Source: Myxococcales bacterium (GTDB lineage: Bacteria > Myxococcota_A > Polyangia > Polyangiales > Polyangiaceae). Taken from it: a DNA stretch of 64,000 nucleotides. Position numbers and translations under genes: made by a program. Below are positions 8,156 through 16,274 of this stretch, piece after piece; position 1 is the first letter of the stretch, and each line of letters starts with the position of its first letter. Location of the stretch: contig JADJQX010000001.1 in NCBI GenBank assembly GCA_016712525.1, positions 372,001 to 436,000 on the forward strand, in the 5' to 3' direction. A model generated the notes under the pieces. That model searched no databases and was not told the DNA's origin. It was given only the letters and a program-made list of their open reading frames with translations.

Positions 8156-8755
8156 GCTCAGAGCATAGCGCGGGTCACCGGTCACCCCGCTTCATCCCGG
8201 TCGGTACCTCGCATCCGCGCGCCGCCGCCGCACCGTGCCCCCGGGCTCGTACCGCTCCCGTCCACGGTCCCCGTGGCGCCGAACTCGAGGCCGCTCCGAC
8301 GCGATGGGACCGGGCGCCCGTTCCCCGTCCAGCCCGGATGCGAGTACCCTTCCCGTTCGCCCGCCCCGCTCGGATCCATCGCCCCTTCGCCGGGCTCGGC
8401 CTCGGTTCGGCACGCTTCCTCGCGACGCCGAGGCCGTCGGCGCTCGCACCGGGCCCGGGTTCCAACCATCGCCCCACCGTGGGGCGCAGGCATTCGGCCC
8501 GACCTCGGCCCCTTGGTCACCGCCTCGCCGCGAGCTCCCACGCCGTGGCCTTCCGAGGCGCCCCGCTCGAAGGCTCGCGTCGATTTTGTTCGCGCCGAAA
8601 TCCCCAACGATTCCGACGTGTGCGCCACCGTGGCGCGCACGGGTCGGGCCGTGACGTCGCCGGGCGCCCTTGCATGAGGGCCGATTGTGGGCACAATAGG
8701 CCACGTGCTCGATTGTGGGCACAACGGAGGCACGATGCGCGCTACCATCGCGGGC
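8156..8755. promoter_or_regulatory. Divergent control region of the element
   Basis: No convincing gene lies in these 600 bases between the divergent lipoprotein and ribbon-helix-helix genes. It holds two CCACCGTGG palindromic cores (8474-8482 and 8625-8633), each within a longer near-palindrome, and two TTGTG-GG-CACAA palindromes next to the plus-strand start. The layout is that of a switch or replication-control region. An origin here is possible but unproven. Confidence 0.5.
8684..8724 (+). promoter_or_regulatory. Paired TTGTGGGCACAA operators
   Basis: The 12-base palindrome TTGTGGGCACAA occurs at 8685-8696 and 8713-8724, centre-to-centre 28 bp. The second copy ends 31 bp before the ribbon-helix-helix start. 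Such proteins usually bind short palindromes cooperatively at their own promoters, so autorepression is the likely role (inference). Confidence 0.6.
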
Positions 8756-8956
8756 ATGTCGAAGGACCAGGTCTTTCGTTTTCGGCTGGACGACGAGGAC
8801 CGACTTCGCCTCGACGCGCTCGCGAAGCACTACTCCGCGCCGGCCGCGACGGTCGTGCGGATCCTCGTGAACGAGAAGGTACGGGAGCTCGGGCTCGACG
8901 TGGCGGGTGAGGCGAAGCCACCGCCCCGGAAGCGGCCCCCGAAGTCGAAGAAGTGA
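8756..8956 (+). CDS. Ribbon-helix-helix (Arc/CopG-like) regulator
   Basis: A 66-residue protein starting at ATG 8756 (MSKDQVFRFRLD). A beta strand (QVFRFRLD) is followed by two helices (EDRLRLDALAKHY and AATVVRILVNEKVRELG), the ribbon-helix-helix fold, with a basic Pro/Lys tail. The family binds DNA as dimers or tetramers. It is the first gene of the plus-strand operon and lies directly behind two palindromic operators, so it is probably the autoregulated master repressor or copy-number regulator of the element. An earlier in-frame ATG at 8687 would overlap the operators and is less likely. Confidence 0.75.
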   Translation: MSKDQVFRFRLDDEDRLRLDALAKHYSAPAATVVRILVNEKVRELGLDVAGEAKPPPRKRPPKSKK

Positions 8957-9029
8957 AGGAAGTGCGCTCCGCGACGGCTGGACCCCGTCCGGAGCGCTTG
9001 GCCAACCCCTGAAGGACAGGAGCTGACAC

Positions 9030-9128
9030 ATGAACGGTAGCAACGGAGCCGCGGACGCGGCAGGGATTCGTACGTCCATCGTGGACCGGGCCGAGGCCGC
9101 CCGGGGTGCAGTCGGGGGTGCGCGATGA
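9030..9128 (+). CDS. Very small ORF, translationally coupled
   Basis: A 32-codon frame (MNGSNGAADAAG... ending GGAR) with a good AGGAG site about ten bases upstream and a stop overlapping the next start as ATGA. It could be a leader that delivers ribosomes to the following gene. No similarity recognised. Confidence 0.4.
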   Translation: MNGSNGAADAAGIRTSIVDRAEAARGAVGGAR

Positions 9129-9583
9129 TCGCCCCGCACCCTTCTGCCGCGCCGATCTTCCTCGGCTTTGCCGTCCTGATCGTCGCGATTCAAGCGACCA
9201 TCGACCGCGCATCGTGGCTTGCCTCATGGCGCCTTGCCCGGATGATCGTGCGGCGCGGCTCGGATGACGTGGCGGTGCCCGACTGGGCCGGCGAGACGGT
9301 CGCAACGGGCATCGCGATCCTTCGCGCCGTCCCGAAGGCGGACCGGCTCGAGCGCAGGCTTCGGGTGGGCCGATTCTTCGGCGTCGCCGCCTCGTCCCCG
9401 CCCCCCGAAGACCACGAAGCCGAGGACGCCCCGAGGCGCGATGCCGGTGCGTCGATCCCCTTCTGGCCGACGAGCATGGTGGACGCGTTGGACGAACCGA
9501 TCCGGTTCGTGCCGACCGGGCGGGCGGAGCCGCGCGAGGGGGCCTTCGTGGCCGAGCTCACGGTGATCGGGGGTGCGCGATGA
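9125..9583 (+). CDS. Hypothetical single-pass membrane protein
   Basis: A 152-residue protein with one N-terminal hydrophobic helix (IFLGFAVLIVAIQATI, residues ~10-25) followed by a basic segment and a soluble, Pro/Glu-rich body. ATGA overlaps link it to the small ORF upstream and the 61-residue gene downstream. No family recognised. Confidence 0.55.
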   Translation: MIAPHPSAAPIFLGFAVLIVAIQATIDRASWLASWRLARMIVRRGSDDVAVPDWAGETVATGIAILRAVPKADRLERRLRVGRFFGVAASSPPPEDHEAEDAPRRDAGASIPFWPTSMVDALDEPIRFVPTGRAEPREGAFVAELTVIGGAR

Positions 9584-9765
9584 AGCCGCTCGACGCACTC
9601 CACGCGGCCGGGAAGGCCCTCGGCGCATCGCCGCAAGAGATCCTCGCCGCGATGGCGATCCTTCGACTCGACAAGCCCGAGACCATCTCGCCGGCGGCGG
9701 CGGAGCGGCTCCTTGTGGGCGTGCTTCAACTCCGTGCGACGCTCGCGAAGGACGGTGCGGCGTGA
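9580..9765 (+). CDS. 61-residue protein, free-standing copy of the next gene's C-terminal domain
   Basis: A small helical protein. Its pattern AAGKALGASPQEI...AERLLVGVLQLRATL aligns with the C-terminal ~50 residues of the product of the next gene (DAARAVGASEREI...VRVLLEGLDALRAEL), so the two share a domain by duplication. It starts at ATG 9580 overlapping the previous stop and ends overlapping the next GTG. The Gly-Ala-Ser-x-x-Glu-Ile turn followed by two helices suggests a small helical protein-protein or DNA-binding unit. Function unknown. Confidence 0.6.
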   Translation: MKPLDALHAAGKALGASPQEILAAMAILRLDKPETISPAAAERLLVGVLQLRATLAKDGAA

Positions 9766-10553
9766 CCCGCCCCCGCATGGACGTGTCGCCCAACGGCGCC
9801 GAGGCGGAGCGGAGTGACGAGAGGGTGGGCCAGGCGGGGGGGCCTTGTCGGGGGCCGGTTGAGGCCGGGGCGGAGATCGGCGCGGCGCTCTGGCGAGACC
9901 GGCCGCTGGTGGACGCCCGGCGCGCGGCCGAGGCACTGGCCTACTTCCGTGGCTCTCGCCGGACCGCTCGGGCGGCGATTTCCAGCACCGTGCCCCCCGA
10001 GGAGCTCCTCGGGTCGCTCTCGGCCGACCAGTCGGCTACGAGCCCGATCGCGGGCGTGCTTGAGCGAACGGGGAGGGAACTCCGGCTCGCGTTGGCCCAC
10101 CTCTCGCGGTGCACCATCCAGCGGCCGAAAGAAGGGTACGAGCCCGAGGACGACGACGCGATCGCGGCGCTGGGCCATGTGGAGCGCACCCTTCGTTCGG
10201 TGACGAAGGCGGTCTACCTGGAGGACGACGCGCGCACGCTGGCGCTTCATGCCGCGGCGTGCGGGAGGCTCCCCGAGGCGCAAGGCGACCCTGGAGCCCT
10301 CGAACCGGGACCGGCGCCAGCGATGGTTGACGCGGCGCGGGCCGTTGGTGCGTCCGAACGCGAAATTGCGCTCGCGTGGACGGTGGTCCGCACGTGGGGG
10401 CTTGAGCTCGACGCGCGGCGGGTGCGGGTGCTCTTGGAGGGGCTCGACGCCTTGCGCGCGGAGCTGACGTCGCAAGAGGCTCCAAAGCCTTCGCCCGGCG
10501 GCGGGGGTGGCAACTCGTGGGGCCTGCGGCGTGCTGGGGCGGTGCAGTCGTGA
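9762..10553 (+). CDS. Hypothetical protein carrying a duplicated helical domain
   Basis: A 263-residue protein beginning at GTG 9762, which overlaps the preceding stop (GTGA). The N-terminal ~190 residues are helical and Ala/Arg-rich (RAAEALAYFRG, LRLALAHLSRC). Residues ~195-245 are the domain shared with the 61-residue upstream protein. The tail is Gly-rich. No named family recognised. It sits in the early part of the operon, before the primase and helicase genes. Confidence 0.65.
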   Translation: MTRPRMDVSPNGAEAERSDERVGQAGGPCRGPVEAGAEIGAALWRDRPLVDARRAAEALAYFRGSRRTARAAISSTVPPEELLGSLSADQSATSPIAGVLERTGRELRLALAHLSRCTIQRPKEGYEPEDDDAIAALGHVERTLRSVTKAVYLEDDARTLALHAAACGRLPEAQGDPGALEPGPAPAMVDAARAVGASEREIALAWTVVRTWGLELDARRVRVLLEGLDALRAELTSQEAPKPSPGGGGGNSWGLRRAGAVQS

Positions 10554-11719
10554 GGGGCACTCGCATGGTTCCGACGGAGCCGCGACTCTGGCGGCGCGCG
10601 TGTGTGGTCCTCGTGACCGCCGTGACCGCCGTGGCCTTCGTGCTCCTCGTGGCGCCTCCGCTCGCGTACGCTGGCGCCTCGAAGACGTGCGCCCCCGGGA
10701 CGGCAATCCCGGAGGCGCGAGACCAGCGCGAGGGACGCGACATGGCCGAGGACGACGATACCGCGAAGGCCGCGGGGGGCAAGAAGCGCGCACCCTCCAA
10801 GGAGCACGCCGAGGAGATCGAGCGATGGGCCGACGAGCTACGGGCGGCGGCTCGCGCTGGGGACCTCGAGACGATGCGGCGGACGTTCGGCGCGCTGGTG
10901 GGCACAGTGCGCGAGGCGTTCCCGCAACCGACCTGGGAGGAACGGCAGAAGGCCGACGCGGCGAGGTGGGCGGCGTTCTACGAGAGTGAGCCCGACCGAG
11001 ACGAGCGGCGGAAGCTGGATCGGTACCTCGCGACCGTGACCGGCACGATCGATACGTACACGGAGCTCGAGACATACGAGCCCGAGGGCGCTGGCGTGCT
11101 CGCGGCGCGCATTCACGACGGACAAGCGCGCGTTCCGTGGGAGCCTCCGCACCCTGACATCGCCCCGGACGACTTCGACGCCGGGCGCGACCTCGTGCGT
11201 GCGGTCGTCGAAGCGTTCGGGACGGGCGATCGCGAGACTCTGGACCAGCTACGGCCCGCCCACGCACTCCTAGCGAACCTGCCCACGACAGAGGGTGCAC
11301 GCCTCGCGCGCTACGTGGCGTCGGTGGAACGGGCCCTCCACGAGGCCCATGAGCTGGAGCTTGCTGCGCGCGCGACCTTTGCGCGTCACGACGCACTTCC
11401 CAACGACACCCACGCGGATCGCATGGCGTCGTGGAAGATCCGCGCCATGACCGACTTCCACAAGCTCATGGCGAAGTCGCTGCGGCATCACGATCCGGCC
11501 TTCGCGCGACTCGATGCGGAGCGCCTACGGGACGTGCTCTTGAGCGTGGCCGTGGACCCCAACCCGGAGCGCAACGTGCTTGGTAGGCGCAAGGGGGGGC
11601 GGGGGAAGAAGGGGGCCGTGGCCGTCGCGGCGGCTCTGGCGGTCGAAGTCGGGGCGTTCGGTGCAAAGGACGTGGCGACGTTCACCAAGGCGCTCACCGC
11701 AGCGCGCGCGAAGAAATAA
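10550..11719 (+). CDS. Hypothetical protein with N-terminal hydrophobic/signal segment
   Basis: A 389-residue frame from GTG 10550 (overlapping the previous stop) with a signal-like segment (ACVVLVTAVTAVAFVLLV ... AYAG). A second start at ATG 10742 (MAEDDDTAK, weak GAGGGA site) would give a 325-residue cytoplasmic protein. The body is helical and charged and the tail is basic and Ala-rich. The internal start may be the real one if the hydrophobic stretch is fortuitous. No family recognised; it is the longest unknown gene of the element. Confidence 0.6.
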   Translation: MRGTRMVPTEPRLWRRACVVLVTAVTAVAFVLLVAPPLAYAGASKTCAPGTAIPEARDQREGRDMAEDDDTAKAAGGKKRAPSKEHAEEIERWADELRAAARAGDLETMRRTFGALVGTVREAFPQPTWEERQKADAARWAAFYESEPDRDERRKLDRYLATVTGTIDTYTELETYEPEGAGVLAARIHDGQARVPWEPPHPDIAPDDFDAGRDLVRAVVEAFGTGDRETLDQLRPAHALLANLPTTEGARLARYVASVERALHEAHELELAARATFARHDALPNDTHADRMASWKIRAMTDFHKLMAKSLRHHDPAFARLDAERLRDVLLSVAVDPNPERNVLGRRKGGRGKKGAVAVAAALAVEVGAFGAKDVATFTKALTAARAKK

Positions 11720-11777
11720 ACTACTTCAGCCCCGCAGTAGTTTTGAGACTGGCGCACGAGGCATCAGGGTGCGGTGC

Positions 11778-11984
11778 ATGGCACACCGAACGCCCCCGCC
11801 CTCGCCCCTGACCGACGACGACGTGAACGCGATCGCGCTCGAAGCTGCGGCGGACCCGCGCACGGTGCTCCGCGTTCTCGTCGGGCTTCCCGTGCGAGGC
11901 CGACCCGGCGAGCGGATCGCCGGTGTCCTCGCGGACCGCGGCGTCACCGTGGCCCGCACCTTCTCGCGGCCCACGGCCGCCTAG
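11778..11984 (+). CDS. Small HTH-like protein (LacI-headpiece-like)
   Basis: A 68-residue protein starting at ATG 11778 (MAHRTPPP). Residues ~10-60 read LTDDDVNAIALEAAADPRTV then LRVLVGLPVRG...RIAGVLADRG, which matches the layout of a LacI-type headpiece: turn, recognition helix with R-T-V, hinge, then a terminal helix. The size and operon position suit an excisionase or repressor. DNA binding is inferred from pattern, not demonstrated. Confidence 0.6.
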   Translation: MAHRTPPPSPLTDDDVNAIALEAAADPRTVLRVLVGLPVRGRPGERIAGVLADRGVTVARTFSRPTAA

Positions 11985-12054
11985 CCAACAAAAGAGGCGC
12001 GCGGCCCGGGGGGAGGACCCGAGCCGCGCAAGCCCTCGACGGCACCGAGGACCC

Positions 12055-12456
12055 ATGAAGACTACACGCACAAAAACGACCCCGCAACCCGAGCGCTGCA
12101 GCTGCGCCATGTCGGCGCCGCTCATCGTCGGTGGCGTGCTCGTCTGCGCAAACTGCCGGCGAACACCCGACCTAGGACATGGGGCGGCCGCGCCGATGGC
12201 TGCGCCATACACGCAAAGGGCGCTTCCGCCCGGTGCGGGGCGGACGAAGTTCCTTCGAGTCGCCCGCTTGCTCCGCGCCGAGGGGGACGTGGGCTCGTGG
12301 CGCGAGGGGAGGACGGTGCTCGTGTCGGCCGACGCGTGGCCGCGCGGCTTGGCCCTCCTCGGGCAGGGGCGCGAACCGCCGCCATCGGTGCCGGTGCCTC
12401 TCCCCGCGGCGGAAGACGACGTCCTCGACGCGCTCGGGCTGCGGAGGGTCTCTTGA
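12055..12456 (+). CDS. Zn-finger/excisionase-like small protein
   Basis: A 133-residue protein starting at ATG 12055. Residues ~13-35 carry CSC and CANC pairs, probably one zinc site. Later, FLRVARLLRAEGDVGSW followed by REGRTVLVSADAW has the look of an excisionase/MerR-type winged helix (helix, turn, wing, 'x-R-x-V-L-V'). Its stop overlaps the TTG start of the next gene. It could be the recombination directionality factor. The assignment rests on pattern only. Confidence 0.55.
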   Translation: MKTTRTKTTPQPERCSCAMSAPLIVGGVLVCANCRRTPDLGHGAAAPMAAPYTQRALPPGAGRTKFLRVARLLRAEGDVGSWREGRTVLVSADAWPRGLALLGQGREPPPSVPVPLPAAEDDVLDALGLRRVS

Positions 12457-12779
12457 ACCCCATCGGCTCCCTCCCCCGCGCCGAGCGGCGGCGGCTCGTG
12501 CGGCAGGCTGACCAGCTCGTCTCGAGCTTCCGGGGCCGCGCAGTCGACCCCGGCGATCTTGTTTTTCTCGCACCAAACGCGCCCGGAGGGTTCGTGATCC
12601 CTGTCGCCAACCGGGCCGCGTTCTTGGCTCGGCTCGGGCTTGACGATCTTGAGCTGACGATCGTCTCGACATGTCCGCGGGCGGGCGGCTTCGTCGCGCC
12701 GGTGCTCGTCGTGATCCGGGACTGGGCGCGGCTGTCGTTCCTCGACGCTCACCCTCTCGTGAGAGGAGGCGCAGCATGA
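12453..12779 (+). CDS. Hypothetical protein before primase
   Basis: A 108-residue protein beginning at TTG 12453, which overlaps the preceding TGA; its own stop overlaps the primase ATG. It has a basic N-terminal helix (AERRRLVRQADQLV) followed by an alternating hydrophobic beta pattern (DLVFLAPNAPGGFVIPV, GGFVAPVLVVIRDWARL). No family recognised. Coupling on both sides argues that it is expressed with the replication genes. Confidence 0.55.
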   Translation: MNPIGSLPRAERRRLVRQADQLVSSFRGRAVDPGDLVFLAPNAPGGFVIPVANRAAFLARLGLDDLELTIVSTCPRAGGFVAPVLVVIRDWARLSFLDAHPLVRGGAA

Positions 12780-13702
12780 TCCGTCCGCCGGTGAGGGTCG
12801 AACGCTGGATCAAGGCGACTTGGTTTCGCGGGCTGCGCGAACCCGCGGGGCTCCGCGTCGGGCTGGAGCTCGGGCACTTCGTGGGCGACGTCGATCGCTG
12901 GCCGTACCAGGGCGAAAAGCACGCGCTTCCGTTGGTCAGCGTCGCGACCTTTGCGGGTGAGCGGCGAGCGCTGGCCCACGTCGAGCACGTCACGGCGCTG
13001 GCCTTCGACGTCGACGAGCCCCTCTCGACGCGTACGGACATCGAGGCCCGGCTCGCGGCGTCGATGGACCTCGCGTGGAGCTTCCACACCTCCTACAGCT
13101 CGACCGCCGACGCGCTCCGGTTCCGAGTGCTCGCGCCCCTCTCTCGCCCGATGCGCTCCGACGAGCACCGAGCGACGTGGCCACTTCTCGCCGCGGCGCT
13201 CGCGCGAGGTGGCGTGCGGGTAGATGCGGTCTGCAAGGACCCGAGCCGCGCCTTCTTCGTGCCGGTGCGACCGCCGTCCAACATCTTCGAAGCGGGCTCT
13301 CTCGAAGGCCACGAACTGGACGTCGACGCGTGGCTTGAAGTTGCACGCGCGGTGCGCGAGGCCGACCACGCCGAGCGCGACGCCGAGGCCGCGCGAAGGG
13401 CGCCGAACCGCTCGATGACGGGCCCGGCACTCTCGCCGTTCGAGCGTGCTCGGCGCTATGTGGCTCGATTGCCGCACGCGATCGCGGGCTCCCGCGGGCA
13501 CGATGCGACCTTTCGCGCCGCCCTCGTGGCCGCGGTTGGCTTCAAGCTCGACGACGCGGCGGCGCTCGAGGTGCTTCGCGACTGGAACCGCGGGTGCAAG
13601 CCGGCGTGGACCGAGGCCGAGCTCGCGCGAAAGGTCGCCCAAGCGCGCGCCAACGGTCGGGTACCCGAGGGCTTCTTGCTCGATGCGAGGCGGGCCTCAT
13701 GA
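12776..13702 (+). CDS. Primase-like protein (archaeo-eukaryotic primase/PriCT type)
   Basis: A 308-residue protein from ATG 12776. LAFDVDEP near residue 80 fits the D-x-D metal motif of archaeo-eukaryotic-type primases, followed by SFHTSYSST and LRFRVLAPLSRPM, a block typical of plasmid and phage primases. The C-terminal ~80 residues (ERARRYVARLPHAI...FRAALVAAVGF...LRDWNRGCKPAWTEAEL) resemble the helical PriCT domain. It would make primers for replication of the element. Its stop overlaps the helicase ATG, forming a primase-helicase pair as in many satellites and plasmids. Confidence 0.75.
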   Translation: MIRPPVRVERWIKATWFRGLREPAGLRVGLELGHFVGDVDRWPYQGEKHALPLVSVATFAGERRALAHVEHVTALAFDVDEPLSTRTDIEARLAASMDLAWSFHTSYSSTADALRFRVLAPLSRPMRSDEHRATWPLLAAALARGGVRVDAVCKDPSRAFFVPVRPPSNIFEAGSLEGHELDVDAWLEVARAVREADHAERDAEAARRAPNRSMTGPALSPFERARRYVARLPHAIAGSRGHDATFRAALVAAVGFKLDDAAALEVLRDWNRGCKPAWTEAELARKVAQARANGRVPEGFLLDARRAS

Positions 13703-15429
13703 CCGTTCGGCAGAGCGACGAGGTGGTGCTCCAGATTGGCGAGGCGCGCGCCCGGAAGGCGACGGCGAACCGGAAGGCAAACGCACGGCCGACGGCACAA
13801 CCGGACAAGGGCGACGATCCGCGCCCTTGGGTTGTCTACTCCCCGCACGATCTTCACGTGGCGGTTGCGAACGCGATCGACGTGCTTTCCCGCACGCCCA
13901 ACGTCTTCGCGCGCGTCGGTCAGCTCGTGCACGTCGCGGACGGTGGGGTATCCGAGCCCGTGCTCGAGCGACACGCGCAAGATGATCGTGCCGTCGCGAC
14001 CCTCCGGCGAGAAGCGCGCATTGTTCCCTTCACGGTCGCCACTTTGCGTTCGTTTCTTACGTCGTGCCTGCGCGTGGGGAAGCTGGTGCAGGATCGCGAG
14101 ACGGGCGAGTGGGGCAACGCTCCGATGAGCCCGCCAGGAAACCTTGTGAAGGCGATCGCCGAAGCGGGGGCCTGGCCCGCAATCCCTCCGCTCGTTGGGG
14201 TCTCCGGGACACCGTTCTTGCGTCCTGACGGCACGGTGGCGACGTCGGCAGGCTACGACCACGCGACCGGCTACGTGCTCGCCCCAAGCGCCCCATGCCT
14301 CCCCGTACCAAGTGCGCCGACGCAGGCTGCCGCGGCGGCCGCCCTGGCCGAGCTGGAAGAGCCCTTCCTCGACTTCCCCCACGTGAGCCGCGCCCATCGG
14401 CTCGTGGGTGTCGCGGCGATCCTTACCCTGTTGGCTCGCCCGGCGATCCGAGGGAGCGTTCCCGCGTTCCTCCTCGACGCGAGCACGCGTGGAAGCGGAA
14501 AGAGCCTTCAGGCCGACGTCATCGCGCTCATTGCTACGGGGCATACGTCGTCCAAGATGGGGTGGCCGCCGGACCCAGAGGAACTCGAGAAGGTGCTTGG
14601 CGCCTACGCGCTCCGCGGCGCAGCGCTGGTCAACTTCGACAATGTGGCGTCGAGCTTCGGTGGTGCGGCCCTGGACCGGTGCCTGACGGCCGGCGAGAGC
14701 GGCGTCGATCTTCGCGTGCTCGGAAAGAGCGAGATTCCGGCCCTCCCGTGGCCCGCCGTCGTGCTCGCGACCGGAAACAACATGGCCATCCATGGCGACA
14801 CGACACGCCGAGTGCTCGTGTCACGCGTGGAGAGCCCACTGGAGAACCCCGAGGATCGAACGGAGTTTCGCCACCCCGACCTCTTGGCGTGGGTGCGGGA
14901 TAATCGCGCACGTCTCGTCAGCGCCGCGCTGACGCTCTTGCGTGCCTTCGTTGTCGCTGGGCGTCCGTCGCAAGGGCTCCGCGCGTGGGGCAGCTTCGAG
15001 GCCTGGGCAGCCCTCATTCCCCAGGCGCTCGTTTGGGCCGGCGGCTCCGACATCATGACGTGTCGGCCCGAGGTCGAAGGCGTAGCCGACCCGGAGAAGG
15101 CCGCGCTTCTCGCCGTCATCGATCACTGGCCGCGGCTCGCGCCGCAGGGGGAGCTCACGGCGAAGCGCGCCGTGGATCTGCTCTACCCGCCGGACCGGTT
15201 TCGGGGCCCCACGCCGCCCGACGGGTTCGACGACTTGCGCGAAGCCCTCGAGTCGGGGACGAACGCTAAGCAGGGGATGGCACCGAGCGTGAAGGCAGTG
15301 GGCTGGTTCCTCAAGCGCATGAACGGCCGCGTGATGGGCGACTCGAAGCTCGTGGGACACCAGAACCGCAAGGGCGTTCTCACGTGGCGCGTCGTTCCTG
15401 CCAGGGCTGCGGCCCGGGAGGCGTCGTGA
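13699..15429 (+). CDS. D5/SF3-like replicative helicase
   Basis: A 576-residue protein from ATG 13699 (MTVRQSDEVV). Walker A is STRGSGKSL near residue 265, a Walker B-like strand AALVNFDNVAS lies ~50 residues later, and ATGNNMAIHGDTTRRVLVSR near 358-375 provides sensor 1 and the arginine-finger segment. The N-terminal ~220 residues resemble the D5-N type region. The family unwinds DNA as hexamers during replication of phages, plasmids and satellites. It overlaps the primase-like gene by four bases and is followed at once by a long inverted repeat. Confidence 0.82.
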   Translation: MTVRQSDEVVLQIGEARARKATANRKANARPTAQPDKGDDPRPWVVYSPHDLHVAVANAIDVLSRTPNVFARVGQLVHVADGGVSEPVLERHAQDDRAVATLRREARIVPFTVATLRSFLTSCLRVGKLVQDRETGEWGNAPMSPPGNLVKAIAEAGAWPAIPPLVGVSGTPFLRPDGTVATSAGYDHATGYVLAPSAPCLPVPSAPTQAAAAAALAELEEPFLDFPHVSRAHRLVGVAAILTLLARPAIRGSVPAFLLDASTRGSGKSLQADVIALIATGHTSSKMGWPPDPEELEKVLGAYALRGAALVNFDNVASSFGGAALDRCLTAGESGVDLRVLGKSEIPALPWPAVVLATGNNMAIHGDTTRRVLVSRVESPLENPEDRTEFRHPDLLAWVRDNRARLVSAALTLLRAFVVAGRPSQGLRAWGSFEAWAALIPQALVWAGGSDIMTCRPEVEGVADPEKAALLAVIDHWPRLAPQGELTAKRAVDLLYPPDRFRGPTPPDGFDDLREALESGTNAKQGMAPSVKAVGWFLKRMNGRVMGDSKLVGHQNRKGVLTWRVVPARAAAREAS

Positions 15430-16079
15430 AAGTGGGTGCCGGCTTTGCCGGCTTCGCCGCCTTGTTTCCCACCCCTAAAAACGCGAGGGTACAGAGACAT
15501 TCACATACGCATTTTGTAGGGGCTGGAAAGAACCGGGCGAAGCCGGCAAAGCCGGCGCGGCGCTCGGGTGTGTCCGTGTCGTATGCCAGCGACCCGACGC
15601 CGATTGCCGCCCCTGTGGCCCACCTGTCGGCCTCCGCCGGCCTCCCGTCGCTCGCCATTCGGTCGGAGCGGGGCGATCGCCGGACGCTCGACGTCTCGGG
15701 GCGTCCCGGTTCGTCGACGCGCCTGCGTGCCTCCCAGGGCCCCGGGCCGGGCGATGACGACGGGGCGGAGGACCTGGGCGAGCTCGACCCCAACGCCCCG
15801 TCCACGGTGAGCCTGTACGACGCACCGCTCAACCCGTACCGCGGGGGCCTTCTGGACCCACCAGAGACCGACGAGGCCGAGGCCTTGGCCCGCGGTCACG
15901 CCGGCCCCGAGCGAAGGCGCGACGTAACCGCGGCGGTGACACGGCAACCTCCGCTTCGTCGTGCGCGTAACCCGCGTTTTCGTCCGGGCGCAACGGGTCC
16001 CCCCCCAACAGTGGGGGAGGTTCCGTGGCGCGCGGGGTGCGTTTTTTCACGCAAACGACTGCGAAATCCGAATTCGTAA
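15426..16079 (+). CDS. Doubtful coding frame across a long hairpin
   Basis: From GTG 15426 (GTGA overlap with the helicase stop) a 217-codon frame stays open. The first ~45 codons cross the inverted repeat and give low-complexity GAGFAGFAALF and AKPAKPAR. The middle part (DDDGAEDLGELDPNAPSTVS, LYDAPLNPYRGG) looks more protein-like, and the end is Arg-rich. Either a gene starts downstream at an unrecognised codon or the region is non-coding. No family recognised. Confidence 0.35.
   Translation: MKVGAGFAGFAALFPTPKNARVQRHSHTHFVGAGKNRAKPAKPARRSGVSVSYASDPTPIAAPVAHLSASAGLPSLAIRSERGDRRTLDVSGRPGSSTRLRASQGPGPGDDDGAEDLGELDPNAPSTVSLYDAPLNPYRGGLLDPPETDEAEALARGHAGPERRRDVTAAVTRQPPLRRARNPRFRPGATGPPPTVGEVPWRAGCVFSRKRLRNPNS
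15438..15556. repeat. Long inverted repeat immediately after the helicase gene
   Basis: The outer arms 15438-15458 and 15536-15556 are perfect 21-base complements built from GCCGGC units. Partial pairing continues inward (around CCACCCCTA against TAGGGGCTGG), giving a stem of up to about 45 bp with a ~30-base loop. Its place directly behind the primase-helicase pair suggests a replication origin or a processed hairpin. A transcriptional attenuator is the alternative. There is no T-run, so a simple intrinsic terminator is less likely. Confidence 0.7.
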
Positions 16080-16093
16080 CCCGAATTCGTAAC
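16068..16093 (+). promoter_or_regulatory. Two abutting CCGAATTCGTAAC repeats
   Basis: The 13-base unit CCGAATTCGTAAC occurs twice without a gap (16068-16080, 16081-16093), each holding the palindrome CGAATTCG. The second ends 17 bases before the ATG at 16110, next to its AAGGAG site. It is probably an operator or translational-control site for the late part of the operon. The function is inference. Confidence 0.5.
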
Positions 16094-16109
16094 CCAAGGA
16101 GCAACGACC

Positions 16110-16274
16110 ATGAACGAAGAGAAGAAGACTCCCGATCCCATCGAGCGTAACGGCGCCGCGTTCCCGCCCTGTTACGGCGGCCGGCACGCACGGGAGGGGG
16201 AGGATCCCAAGGCGCGGCCCTCTCCGCTCGCGCCGCCAGCACCGTTTCCGGGGTCTGGGCGGGTGGTCAAATGA
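16110..16274 (+). CDS. Small hypothetical protein, 54 residues
   Basis: Starts at ATG 16110 with a strong AAGGAG site nine bases upstream and ends in an ATGA overlap with the next gene. The N-terminus is charged (MNEEKKTPDP), followed by FPPCYGGRHAREGEDP and a Pro-rich end. It begins a second sub-operon of the element, just behind a 13-bp tandem repeat. No family recognised. Confidence 0.55.
   Translation: MNEEKKTPDPIERNGAAFPPCYGGRHAREGEDPKARPSPLAPPAPFPGSGRVVK

Noticed and set aside
8182..8757. 191-codon minus-strand frame in the element control region
   Set aside because: Arg/Gly-rich, no start site and crosses the palindromic operators; regulatory DNA is the better reading.
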